The notes under the pieces are model-generated. The model was not told where the DNA came from. It saw only the letters and a program-made list of their open reading frames with translations, and ran no database searches. The position numbers and the translations under genes are program-made. From assembly GCF_014197855.1 (NCBI RefSeq), contig NZ_JACIGJ010000001.1, forward strand, positions 485,746-549,745: a stretch of 64,000 nt of DNA, read 5' to 3'. The DNA is from Roseospira marina. GTDB lineage: Bacteria; Pseudomonadota; Alphaproteobacteria; Rhodospirillales; Rhodospirillaceae. Positions 56,188-64,000 of this stretch are shown one piece after another (position 1 is the stretch's first letter; the number at the start of each line of letters is the position of its first letter).

Positions 56188-56217
56188 TTGCCCTTGGCCG
56201 GACCGATTGTCTATGAG
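56188..56217 (+). promoter_or_regulatory. Putative promoter of tRNA-Leu
   Basis: TTGCCC (56188-56193), 18-base spacer, TATGAG (56212-56217), 33 bases upstream of the tRNA. The rest of the 288 bases between the chemoreceptor gene and the tRNA shows no other gene. Confidence 0.4.
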
Positions 56218-56249
56218 TCTCGGCAACTCGCGGATCCGGCCGACGCGCC

Positions 56250-56335
<86 letters not shown>

Positions 56336-56426
56336 TCGCCGCTTCGACGTTCGCGGTTCGGCGTTCGTTTTTCGTACATTCGTCGAGTCGGATCCTCCTT
56401 CCCAAGCCAAGGTGCCAGGACAAGCC

Positions 56427-57776
56427 ATGCAGGTGACCGAAACCCACAGCGAGGCGCTGAAGCGCGAATTCAAGGTTGTCGTTCCCGCCGACAGCCTGAA
56501 CGAGAAGACCGAGAGCCGATTGGAAGAGGTCGGTTCCCAGGTTCGCATTCCCGGCTTCCGTCCCGGCAAGGTTCCGATGTCGCTGCTGAAGAAGCGGTTC
56601 GGTGGCCATGTGATGGGCGAAGTGCTGGAACAGGCGGCCCAGGACGCCGTGCAGACGGTCATCAAGGACAACGAGCTCCGGCCGGCGCTTCAGCCCAAGG
56701 TCGAGATCTCGGAATACGAGCCGGAAGGCGATTTGAGCCTGACCATCGCGGTCGAGCTGCTGCCCGAGATGGAGACACCGGATTTCTCTGCGCTGTCGAT
56801 CGAGCGGGAGGTGGCCGAGGTCTCCGAGGAGGAGGTCGACACGGCCCTGGAGCGTTTGGCGAACTCCCGGCGCGGCTCGGAGCCGGTCGAGGAGGCGCGC
56901 CCCGCCCAGTCCGGCGACATCGTTGTGATCGACTTCGTCGGCAAGAAGGACGGCGAACCGTTCCCGGGCGGCACGGCCGAGGACTACTCGCTCGAACTGG
57001 GCTCGAACACCTTCATTCCGGGATTTGAGGACGCCCTCATCGGCATCACCGTCGGGGAGCAGAAGGAGGTTGCGCTTACGTTCCCAGAGGACTACGGCGC
57101 CGAGGACCTGGCCGGTCAGGCCGTCACCTTCGACGTCACCGTCAAGGAACTGCGCCAGCCCAGCGCCATGCCGCTCGACGATGAGATGGCGAAGACCTTC
57201 GGTCGCGAAACGCTGGACGAGCTCAAGCAGGCCATCCGCGATCAAATTGCCCAGGAATACCAGCGCGCAAGCCGCGAAAAGACCAAGCGTCGGTTGCTCG
57301 ACCAACTGGCGGAGCAATTCCAGCAGGAGGTTCCGCAGGGCCTCGTGGACGTCGAGTTCGACGGCATCTGGAAGCAGCTGGAGCAGGCGCGCGAAAACGA
57401 CCAGCTGGATGACGAGGACAAGGCGAAGAGCGACGATGACCTGCGCGCCGAATACCGCGCCATCGCCGAACGGCGCGTCCGCCTGGGCCTGCTTCTGGCC
57501 AAGGTCGGCGAGGACAACAACGTCACCGTCACCCAGGACGATATGAACCAAGCGCTGGCGGAACAGGTGCGCTCCTTCCCCGGGCAGGAACAGGCGGTGC
57601 TCAATTATTACCGCCAGAACCCCGACGCCATGGAAGAGCTTCGCCCGCCAATCTTTGAAAACAAGGTCGTCGACTACATCCTGGAGTTGGCGCAGGTTAC
57701 GGAACGGACGGTGTCGGCCGAAGAGCTGATGGCCCCCGATCCCGACGACAAAGAGGGCGGCGAAACCGCCGCCTGA
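56427..57776 (+). CDS. tig: Trigger factor
   Basis: Ribosome-bound chaperone with prolyl isomerase activity. It has 449 residues from ATG 56427 (AGGA upstream). The ribosome-binding N-domain carries the signature GFRPGKVP; the FKBP-type domain spans about residues 150-245 (SGDIVVIDFVGKKDGEPF, then FIPGFEDALIG); the long helical C-domain forms the chaperone arms and ends in an acidic tail. The upstream frame crosses the tRNA-Leu gene and is not part of it. The tig-clpP-clpX-lon order is the classic proteostasis cluster. Confidence 0.97.
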   Translation: MQVTETHSEALKREFKVVVPADSLNEKTESRLEEVGSQVRIPGFRPGKVPMSLLKKRFGGHVMGEVLEQAAQDAVQTVIKDNELRPALQPKVEISEYEPEGDLSLTIAVELLPEMETPDFSALSIEREVAEVSEEEVDTALERLANSRRGSEPVEEARPAQSGDIVVIDFVGKKDGEPFPGGTAEDYSLELGSNTFIPGFEDALIGITVGEQKEVALTFPEDYGAEDLAGQAVTFDVTVKELRQPSAMPLDDEMAKTFGRETLDELKQAIRDQIAQEYQRASREKTKRRLLDQLAEQFQQEVPQGLVDVEFDGIWKQLEQARENDQLDDEDKAKSDDDLRAEYRAIAERRVRLGLLLAKVGEDNNVTVTQDDMNQALAEQVRSFPGQEQAVLNYYRQNPDAMEELRPPIFENKVVDYILELAQVTERTVSAEELMAPDPDDKEGGETAA

Positions 57777-57924
57777 CCCGTCGCGGAGCCCCGCTCTGCG
57801 TTCCGGGCTCGACAGCGTTCGGGGGGCGCACTACGTGTTTGGGCAGCCGAGCCCACCGGTACCGTCGCCCCCCATTCCGGAGTTCGGGCCCGGCTGTCCG
57901 CGCCCGCATGATTGAGAGAGCCCG

Positions 57925-58578
57925 ATGATAGACCGTGATCCGATTGAGGTGTATGCCAACACGCTGGTCCCCATGGTGGTCGAACAGACCAATCGCGGGG
58001 AGCGGTCGTATGATATTTATTCGCGTCTTCTCAAGGAACGCATCATCTTCTTGACCGGCGCCGTGAACGACCAGGTGGCTAGTCTGATCTCCGCTCAGCT
58101 TCTGTTCCTGGAGTCTGAAAATCCCACCAAGGACATCGCCTTTTACATCAATTCACCAGGCGGTGTGGTGACGTCGGGTCTCGGTATCTACGACACCATG
58201 AACTATATCCGGTGCGACGTCTCGACTGTGTGCGTGGGCCAGGCGGCGTCCATGGGCTCCCTGCTGCTGACCGCCGGCGCGGCCGGCAAGCGGTTCGCGT
58301 TGCCCAATTCCCGGATCATGGTTCATCAGCCCTCTGGTGGCTTTCAGGGACAGGCGACGGATATCGAGATTCACGCCAAGGAAATCCTGGCGATCCGCGA
58401 GCGTCTGAACCGCATTTTCGTCCATCACACCGGCCAGCCGATCGAGGTGGTCGAGGCAGCGATGGAGCGCGACAAGTTCATGCCGCCTGAAGAGGCCAAA
58501 GACTTCGGCCTGATTGACGAGGTCGTGGTCAACCGCCGGGCGGCCGACGACGACACCGACGGTACGGACACGCCGTAA
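57925..58578 (+). CDS. clpP: ATP-dependent Clp protease proteolytic subunit
   Basis: Serine protease that forms the tetradecameric chamber degrading substrates fed by ClpX/ClpA. It has 217 residues. The catalytic triad is S109 (GQAASMGS), H134 (IMVHQPSGG) and the Asp in the region of [24 protein letters not shown] precedes. The N-terminal propeptide is short. It is preceded by a 148-base gap from tig and followed by a hairpin and the clpX promoter region. Confidence 0.97.
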   Translation: MIDRDPIEVYANTLVPMVVEQTNRGERSYDIYSRLLKERIIFLTGAVNDQVASLISAQLLFLESENPTKDIAFYINSPGGVVTSGLGIYDTMNYIRCDVSTVCVGQAASMGSLLLTAGAAGKRFALPNSRIMVHQPSGGFQGQATDIEIHAKEILAIRERLNRIFVHHTGQPIEVVEAAMERDKFMPPEEAKDFGLIDEVVVNRRAADDDTDGTDTP

Positions 58579-58588
58579 CCGATGACCG

Positions 58589-58620
58589 GCGCATCGCCCC
58601 GGCCCGTCGCGGCGATGCGC
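58589..58620 (+). terminator. Hairpin downstream of clpP
   Basis: GCGCATCGCC (58589-58598) pairs perfectly with GGCGATGCGC (58611-58620) across a 12-base loop, 11 bases after the clpP stop. There is no T tract, so it may limit rather than stop transcription into clpX. Confidence 0.5.
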
Positions 58621-58653
58621 GCGGTCTTCGCCCCCAGAGGGCGGATTTAGGCG

Positions 58654-58683
58654 TTGTGTGGCCGTTCCGTCGACGGTTATTAT
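58654..58683 (+). promoter_or_regulatory. Putative sigma70 promoter of clpX
   Basis: TTGTGT (58654-58659), 18-base spacer, TATTAT (58678-58683), 138 bases before the clpX start. The hairpin after clpP upstream supports separate expression of clpX. Confidence 0.5.
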
Positions 58684-58820
58684 GAAGGCGTTGTAAAGTG
58701 GGACGCGGGTGTCCGAGCGTTCCCGTTTGTGTCGGTTCAGGACGGCCGCATACGTGTCTTGGGGCGCCAGGATCGTGACGAGCTCTTCGGGGGTTCGTCA
58801 TTCGCGGAATTGGAGTGGTT

Positions 58821-60086
58821 ATGAGCAAGTCTTCAGGTGGCGATTCCAAGAATACTTTGTACTGTTCTTTCTGCGGAAAGAGTCAGCATGAGGTACGCAA
58901 GCTCATTGCCGGCCCGACCGTGTTCATTTGCGACGAGTGTGTCGAACTGTGCATGGATATTATCCGGGAGGAGAATAAGACGCAGCTCGTGAAATCACGA
59001 GACGGTGTCCCGACTCCTCGCGATATTCTCGGCGTTCTGGATGACTATGTGATTGGCCAGCCGCACGCCAAAAAAGTGCTCTCGGTTGCCGTTCACAACC
59101 ATTACAAGCGCCTGAGTCAGGGCGGCAAAAACAGTGAAGTCGAGTTGGCGAAGTCCAACATTCTGCTGATGGGACCGACTGGGTGCGGCAAAACCCTCCT
59201 AGCCCAGACCCTCGCGCGCATCCTGGATGTGCCGTTCACGATGGCCGACGCCACCACCCTGACCGAAGCAGGGTATGTCGGCGAGGACGTCGAGAACATC
59301 ATCCTCAAGCTGTTGCAGGCGTCGGACTATAATGTCGAACGGGCCCAACGTGGCATCGTTTACATCGACGAGATCGACAAGATTTCGCGCAAGTCGGACA
59401 ACCCCTCGATCACGCGCGACGTCTCCGGCGAAGGCGTGCAGCAGGCCCTGCTGAAGATCATGGAAGGCACCGTTGCATCGGTGCCCCCGCAGGGTGGACG
59501 CAAGCACCCGCAGCAGGAATTCCTTCAGGTCGACACCACCAACATCCTGTTCATCTGCGGCGGCGCGTTCGCCGGCCTGGACAAGATCATCGCGCAGCGC
59601 GGTCGCGGCACATCGATCGGCTTCGGTGCGGATGTGCGGGCGCCGGAGGAAAAGCGCACCGGCGAGATCCTCCGTCAGGTTGAGCCTGAGGATCTTCTCA
59701 AGTATGGGCTGATCCCGGAATTCGTGGGCCGGATGCCGGTTTTGGCAACGCTGGATGATCTGGACGAGGCCGCCTTGGTCGAAATTCTGACCAAACCGAA
59801 AAATGCCCTGGTCAAGCAGTACCAGCGCCTGTTCGAAATGGAGAACACACAGTTGACCTTCGCGGACGACGCCCTTGAAGCCATCGCGCAGAAGGGCATC
59901 GCACGGAAGACCGGCGCCCGGGGATTGCGCTCGATCATGGAGGGCATCCTTCTGGAAACCATGTTCGACCTGCCGAGCTTGGAAGGCGTCAGCGAGGTCG
60001 TCGTGAACCGGGAGGTCGCCGAGGGGCGGGCCAAACCCCTGTTCATCTACGCCGACCGTCGCGAGGACGTCGGCAGTTCGGCCTGA
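58821..60086 (+). CDS. clpX: ATP-dependent Clp protease ATP-binding subunit ClpX
   Basis: AAA+ unfoldase that feeds ClpP. It has 421 residues from ATG 58821 (GGAG six bases upstream). The N-terminal zinc domain has C15, C18, C37 and C40. Walker A is GPTGCGKT, Walker B VYIDEIDK, with the [11 protein letters not shown] pore/RKH region, the IGF loop for ClpP docking ([13 protein letters not shown]) and sensor-2 [11 protein letters not shown]. All are canonical. It is followed by a perfect 12-base-pair hairpin and lon. Confidence 0.98.
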   Translation: MSKSSGGDSKNTLYCSFCGKSQHEVRKLIAGPTVFICDECVELCMDIIREENKTQLVKSRDGVPTPRDILGVLDDYVIGQPHAKKVLSVAVHNHYKRLSQGGKNSEVELAKSNILLMGPTGCGKTLLAQTLARILDVPFTMADATTLTEAGYVGEDVENIILKLLQASDYNVERAQRGIVYIDEIDKISRKSDNPSITRDVSGEGVQQALLKIMEGTVASVPPQGGRKHPQQEFLQVDTTNILFICGGAFAGLDKIIAQRGRGTSIGFGADVRAPEEKRTGEILRQVEPEDLLKYGLIPEFVGRMPVLATLDDLDEAALVEILTKPKNALVKQYQRLFEMENTQLTFADDALEAIAQKGIARKTGARGLRSIMEGILLETMFDLPSLEGVSEVVVNREVAEGRAKPLFIYADRREDVGSSA

Positions 60087-60092
60087 GACGGC

Positions 60093-60120
60093 GCTCGCAG
60101 CGCGATCACGCGCTGCGAGC
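60093..60120 (+). terminator. Perfect 12-bp hairpin after clpX
   Basis: GCTCGCAGCGCG / CGCGCTGCGAGC with an ATCA loop, 6 bases after the clpX stop. No T run follows. It is probably a terminator or 3'-end stabiliser. Confidence 0.6.
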
Positions 60121-60335
60121 ACGCGACGGAGGCCGTCATTCGTGACAGGGGTCGCCGATGGTGCGACCCTTGTTGCGTTTTGGAGGTCCGCAGTTCTCCA
60201 ACGCGGGCGGTTCTCGTTACTCCATTGGACGGCTTCGGCACCTGAAGTGCGGTGTCGAAAGTCGCCGGTGTGTGGCTCACCGTCGCTGAAACGGCCCGTC
60301 TGGGACGCCATGCCGGCACTCGGCCGGTATTCAGG

Positions 60336-60366
60336 CTTGATCGAGATGTGGGCTTGTCCCACATCT
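60336..60366 (+). promoter_or_regulatory. Inverted repeat and possible heat-shock promoter upstream of lon
   Basis: A perfect 9-base inverted repeat AGATGTGGG-CTTGT-CCCACATCT (60344-60366) lies 94 bases before the lon start. CTTG at 60336-60339 and CCCACAT at 60358-60364, 18 bases apart, resemble an alphaproteobacterial RpoH promoter (CTTG-N17-CYTATNT) imperfectly. The remaining bases of the 373-base clpX-lon gap show nothing else recognisable. Confidence 0.4.
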
Positions 60367-60459
60367 GCGTGACATCGCGCGCCCCGTCGTACCGGGGCGC
60401 CTCAGAGACCAGGGCCGGCTTGCGTAGCCCGCCCCGGCCTGCAAGAAAGAGGCTTGCCC

Positions 60460-62877
60460 GTGGACATCGGCTCGACACAGACCTATCCGGTTTTGCCCCT
60501 GCGGGACATCGTCGTGTTCCCGCACATGATCGTGCCCCTGTTTGTCGGCCGCGAGAAGTCCGTGCGCGCGCTCGAAAACGTCATGGCCGAGGATAAGGAA
60601 ATCCTCCTCGTGGCGCAGAAGAATGCGGCGCAGGATGACCCCTCGCCGGACGACATCTACGCCGTCGGTACGGTCAGCACCGTCCTTCAGCTCCTGCGGC
60701 TCCCCGATGGAACCGTAAAGGTGCTGGTGGAAGGCAGCCATCGGGCCCGGATCACTCAATATACCGACAGCGACGCCTTTTTTGAGGCGGAGGCCACCCC
60801 GGTTCCCTCCGATGAGGAAGGCGAGCAGGAGCTCGAAGCGCTGCTACGCTCGGTCGTCGGGCAGTTCGAGCAGTACGTGAAGCTCAATAAGAAGATTCCG
60901 CCCGAAGTGCTTGTTTCGGTCAACCAGATCGAAGACGCGGCCAAACTGGCCGACACCGTTGCCTCGCATCTGGCCCTGAAGATACCCGAAAAGCAGGAGG
61001 TCTTGGAGACACGGTCCGTCGCCGAGCGGCTGGAACGTCTGTACGCGTTCATGGAGTCCGAAATCGGCGTCTTGCAGGTCGAGAAAAAGATCCGTGGTCG
61101 CGTTAAGCGTCAGATGGAGAAGACTCAGCGTGAGTATTATCTGAACGAACAGCTAAAAGCGATTCAGAAGGAACTGGGCGAAGGCGAGGACGGACGCGAC
61201 GAGCTCCAGGAGCTTGAGGACAAAATCAATAAGACCCGCCTGAGCAAGGAAGCGCGCGAGAAGTGCCAAGCCGAGTTGCGCAAGCTGCGCAACATGAGCC
61301 CGATGTCGGCGGAAGCCACCGTGGTGCGCAACTACCTTGACTGGATGCTGTCGATTCCCTGGCGCAAGCGTTCGAAGACCAAGCGCGATCTGCGCGAGGC
61401 GGAACGCATCCTGAACGCCGATCACCACGGCCTTGAAAAGGTCAAGGACCGCATCCTCGAATACCTCGCCGTCCAGCTTCGAACCGCGAAGTTGCGCGGG
61501 CCGATCCTCTGCCTCGTGGGCCCCCCCGGCGTCGGAAAGACGTCGCTTGGCAAGTCGGTCGCGCGGGCCACGGGGCGGAACTTCGTGCGCGTTTCGCTTG
61601 GTGGCGTACGCGATGAGTCGGAGATCCGGGGCCATCGCCGGACCTACATCGGCTCCATGCCCGGCAAGGTCATTCAAGGCATGAAGAAGGCCAAGACCTC
61701 GAACCCGCTGTTCCTGCTGGACGAGGTCGACAAACTCGGCAACGACTGGCGCGGCGATCCGTCGTCGGCGCTGCTGGAGGTTCTGGACCCTGAGCAGAAC
61801 AACACCTTCAACGACCACTATCTGGAGGTCGATTACGATCTGTCGGACGTCATGTTCGTCACCACCGCCAACAGCCTGCGTATGCCGCAGCCGCTGCTGG
61901 ACCGGTTGGAGATCATCCGGCTGTCAGGCTACACCGAGGATGAGAAGGTCGGCATCGCGACGCGCCACCTGATCCCGAAGCAGATGAAGGCTCACGGCCT
62001 GCGGAAGGGAGAGTGGTCCATCTCCGAGGACGCCTTGCGCGACCTGGTCCGCTACTACACTCGGGAAGCCGGCGTCCGGAACCTGGAGCGCGAGCTTGCA
62101 GGCTTGGCGCGGAAGGCAGCCAAGGACCTGTTGCTGAGCAAATCGCGGGACCGCGTGGCGGTCACCCGCCGCAACCTCGAAAAGTACGCCGGCGTGCGTC
62201 GGTACCGTTTCGGGGAGGTTGAGGCGGAAGATCTCGTCGGGGTGACGACCGGACTGGCCTGGACAGAGGTGGGCGGCGAATTGCTTTCGATTGAGGCTCT
62301 CATCATGCCGGGCAAAGGCGGCATCACGCTGACGGGTCATCTGGGTGATGTCATGAAGGAGTCCGTGCAGGCGGCACGCTCCTACATCCGGTCCCGGTCG
62401 GTCTCGTTCGGCGTCCGGCCGACCTTGTTCGAGAAGCGCGAGATCCACGTGCACGTCCCGGAGGGGGCCACCCCGAAGGATGGCCCGTCGGCCGGTATCG
62501 CAATGTGCACATCCATGGTCTCCGCGCTGACCGGCATTCCAGTGCGCAAGGACATCGCCATGACCGGCGAGATCACCTTGCGGGGGCGCGTGCTGCCGAT
62601 CGGGGGCCTGAAGGAAAAGCTTCTGGCGGCGCTTCGCGGCGGTTTGAGCACCGTTCTGATCCCACGTGAGAACGAAAAGGACCTGGCCGAGATTCCGGAC
62701 AACGTAAAACGGGGCTTGACCATCATCCCCGTGACAACCGTCGACGAGGTTCTGTCGAACGCCTTGGTCCGGCCGCTGACGCCCATTGAGTGGACGGAAG
62801 CCGACGCCGAGGCCGCCGATCAGGCGCTCAGCAAGCCGGCCGATAGCGGCTCCCATGAGGCCACGCTACCACACTGA
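60460..62877 (+). CDS. lon: Lon protease (endopeptidase La)
   Basis: ATP-dependent AAA+ serine protease degrading misfolded and regulatory proteins. It has 805 residues from GTG 60460, chosen over TTG 60454 because AAGAGG is then 7 bases away. The N-terminal substrate-binding domain ([21 protein letters not shown]) is followed by the ATPase with GPPGVGKTS and FLLDEVDKL and the protease domain with the Ser in [11 protein letters not shown] and the Lys downstream in [12 protein letters not shown]. It is complete. A terminator follows, then hupB, the usual neighbour. Confidence 0.97.
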   Translation: MDIGSTQTYPVLPLRDIVVFPHMIVPLFVGREKSVRALENVMAEDKEILLVAQKNAAQDDPSPDDIYAVGTVSTVLQLLRLPDGTVKVLVEGSHRARITQYTDSDAFFEAEATPVPSDEEGEQELEALLRSVVGQFEQYVKLNKKIPPEVLVSVNQIEDAAKLADTVASHLALKIPEKQEVLETRSVAERLERLYAFMESEIGVLQVEKKIRGRVKRQMEKTQREYYLNEQLKAIQKELGEGEDGRDELQELEDKINKTRLSKEAREKCQAELRKLRNMSPMSAEATVVRNYLDWMLSIPWRKRSKTKRDLREAERILNADHHGLEKVKDRILEYLAVQLRTAKLRGPILCLVGPPGVGKTSLGKSVARATGRNFVRVSLGGVRDESEIRGHRRTYIGSMPGKVIQGMKKAKTSNPLFLLDEVDKLGNDWRGDPSSALLEVLDPEQNNTFNDHYLEVDYDLSDVMFVTTANSLRMPQPLLDRLEIIRLSGYTEDEKVGIATRHLIPKQMKAHGLRKGEWSISEDALRDLVRYYTREAGVRNLERELAGLARKAAKDLLLSKSRDRVAVTRRNLEKYAGVRRYRFGEVEAEDLVGVTTGLAWTEVGGELLSIEALIMPGKGGITLTGHLGDVMKESVQAARSYIRSRSVSFGVRPTLFEKREIHVHVPEGATPKDGPSAGIAMCTSMVSALTGIPVRKDIAMTGEITLRGRVLPIGGLKEKLLAALRGGLSTVLIPRENEKDLAEIPDNVKRGLTIIPVTTVDEVLSNALVRPLTPIEWTEADAEAADQALSKPADSGSHEATLPH

Positions 62878-62908
62878 CCGGCGACCGGTCGCACAGACAC
62901 GTGGAGGA

Positions 62909-62935
62909 GCCGGATGGTGTATCCGGCCCCCTTTT
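62909..62935 (+). terminator. Intrinsic terminator of lon
   Basis: GCCGGAT / ATCCGGC (7 bp) with a GGTGT loop, then CCCC and TTTT, 31 bases after the lon stop. Confidence 0.75.
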
Positions 62936-63098
62936 CGTGGCGACCCAGCCACGGCCGCGATGCGCAAGGAGATGCGATGGGAGCACGGCGGTCTTTTCAT
63001 CGCCGTTCGCCCCGCCAGACCCCTTGCATTCCCGGCGCATCACGGCAAGAGTGTCGGGAACGGCGGGTTTGGCGGCGTTCCAGCCGGCGCGTCCCGAA

Positions 63099-63128
63099 TT
63101 GACGGCTTGCGAAAGGGCGTTCTAGAGT
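63099..63128 (+). promoter_or_regulatory. Sigma70-type promoter of hupB
   Basis: TTGACG (63099-63104), 18-base spacer, TAGAGT (63123-63128), 77 bases before the GTG start of hupB. Confidence 0.5.
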
Positions 63129-63204
63129 TGCGGCCGTTTTTCCAGCCATTGCGCCCGTCCATTGATTTCGCCACTGCTTTTTCCCAGGGAAGGGGGTTTC
63201 ACCA

Positions 63205-63477
63205 GTGAACAAGAACGATCTCGTCGCCGCCGTTGCGGATAGCGCGGAGTTGTCCAAAGCCGACGCCACGAAAGCGGTGGATAGCGTGTTCGACGCTATC
63301 ACGGACGCTCTGAAGACGGGAACCGAGGTGCGCCTCGTCGGCTTCGGAACCTTTGCCGTGTCGGAACGTGCGGAGTCCGAGGGACGCAATCCGCGGACGG
63401 GCGAAAAGATTACCATTCCGGCCTCGCGCCTGCCGAAGTTCAAGCCCGGGAAGGCGCTGAAGGACGCTGTGAACTAG
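63205..63477 (+). CDS. hupB: DNA-binding protein HU
   Basis: Small histone-like DNA-bending protein, 90 residues from GTG 63205 with a purine-rich AAGGGGG upstream. The N-terminus MNKNDLVAAVADSAELSKADA and the arm region GFGTFAVSERAESEGRNPRTGEKI with the DNA-intercalating proline are diagnostic of HU-beta. It follows lon with its own promoter, as in E. coli and most proteobacteria. Confidence 0.97.
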   Translation: MNKNDLVAAVADSAELSKADATKAVDSVFDAITDALKTGTEVRLVGFGTFAVSERAESEGRNPRTGEKITIPASRLPKFKPGKALKDAVN

Positions 63478-63723
63478 CCAACGACGTCCCCCTGTGCTCG
63501 GTGTTCCGGGCCCGGGGGACCCCGACTGGGGCCCGAGGGATCGCATTCAAAAGAGTGTCGGGCTCTCAGGATCCGGCATCGCCCCGGGGCCGGTCCAGGA
63601 GACCGAGGGGAGGGGCGGAGGCCGGGTCGCGGTGTCCGCCTGCCATCTGAACTGGCAGCTCCCGTCGACACCCGAACACATGAGCCCTCACGAAGACACC
63701 GCAATCCGGACAACGCATAGAGC

Positions 63724-63799
63724 GGGCGATTAGCTCAGCTGGCAGAGCATCTCGTTTACACCGAGAGGGTCGGCGGTTCGAACCCGTCATCGCCCACCA
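63724..63799 (+). tRNA. tRNA-Val (anticodon UAC)
   Basis: 76 bases with encoded CCA. The acceptor stem GGGCGAT / ATCGCCC, D-arm TAGCTCAGCTGGCAGAGCA, anticodon stem TCTCG / CGAGA around TTTACAC (anticodon TAC) and T-arm GGTTCGAACC are present. A T8 tract 24 bases downstream (63823-63830) may end transcription. Confidence 0.96.
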
Positions 63800-63851
63800 A
63801 TAAAATCAATAGCTTACGGGCCTTTTTTTTCACCGGCTGTCGTTGCTGATT

Positions 63852-63872
63852 TATGCCAACACTGTTGGCATA
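63852..63872. repeat. 21-base palindrome downstream of tRNA-Val
   Basis: TATGCCAACA-C-TGTTGGCATA, perfect around a central C, 53 bases past the tRNA. Two direct copies of TTTGGCACA follow (63924-63932 and 63944-63952). No gene is recognisable between the tRNA and the window end. It could be an operator or part of an integration site. Confidence 0.5.
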
Positions 63873-64000
63873 GGGTGCGGCTGTAAACGGCGTGCTGGGT
63901 CTCTCCTGTAGCGCGGCGGCGGATTTGGCACAAATCTGCACCGGTTTGGCACACCGGACAGGCGTCCGGGGCGGCATGATTTAGCGGCCGCTGGCGGGCG

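Noticed and set aside
63756..63977. Minus-strand frame ending GDDGFEPPTLSV
   Set aside because: Its end is the complement of tRNA-Val; the rest has no coding signals.

Overview
This is a high-GC chromosomal segment from an alphaproteobacterium. Gene order and protein character suggest Rhodospirillales: rlpA-dacF-tmk-holB-metG-tatD, an aminotransferase-hom-glpX-recJ run, rpsT-echA-mutM facing ubiE-ubiB, trpBA-accD-folC, and tig-clpP-clpX-lon-hupB. The lineage call is inference. Coding density is high. Most of the window is core metabolism and housekeeping, with a few accessory pieces. Because of the GC content, many long open frames lie antisense to real genes; they are omitted.

Layout. 1-15.6 kb, all minus strand: a truncated metallo-beta-lactamase-fold hydrolase, tatD, metG, holB, tmk, a D,D-carboxypeptidase, the rare lipoprotein rlpA, an MltB-type lytic transglycosylase, an unknown 407-residue protein, recJ, glpX, hom and a class I aminotransferase. 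15.7-16.6 kb: a scar in which the 5' part of an ISAs1-type transposase abuts the 5' part of an unknown minus-strand gene. 16.8-19.5 kb, minus: rpsT, an enoyl-CoA hydratase, a small exported protein and mutM. 19.6-26.7 kb, plus: ubiE, ubiB, trpB, trpA, accD, folC. 26.7-32.1 kb, minus: a prepilin peptidase and Flp pilin pair, a small membrane protein, a TAXI-like periplasmic binding protein, sppA and an AhpD-like protein.

32.2-36.9 kb, plus: a tightly overlapping cassette of two half-size DUF1538 membrane proteins, a PII-like protein, a twin-CBS protein and a Ca2+/Na+ exchanger, followed by a FolM-like reductase and folB. 36.9-37.5 kb is non-coding, carries DnaA-box sequences and an AT-rich stretch, and is a candidate replication origin. 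37.5-42.1 kb: uvrC, pgsA, moeA, moaD, moaE. 42.1-49.0 kb is a nitrogen and one-carbon block: folD (minus), an XRE-cupin regulator, a small HTH protein, a GlnT-type glutamine synthetase, purU, PII (glnK/glnB) and amtB. A sigma54-like promoter lies before the PII gene, and related CAGGAAA sites lie before the regulator and the synthetase.

49.6-64 kb: panB-panC, a small lipoprotein, a short-Q-loop (CIO-type) cytochrome bd oxidase with its DUF2474 peptide, a soluble globin-coupled chemoreceptor, tRNA-Leu(UAG), tig, clpP, clpX, lon, hupB and tRNA-Val(UAC). The last 200 bases hold a 21-base palindrome just past the tRNA-Val gene, possibly the edge of an insertion site.

The most interesting uncharacterised unit is the DUF1538/PII/CBS/exchanger cassette, which looks like an ion or metabolite transport system with two ligand-sensing subunits built in. 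Other points worth attention are the candidate origin, the rearrangement scar where dnaA is often found next to rpsT, and the putative operators of the XRE-cupin regulator.
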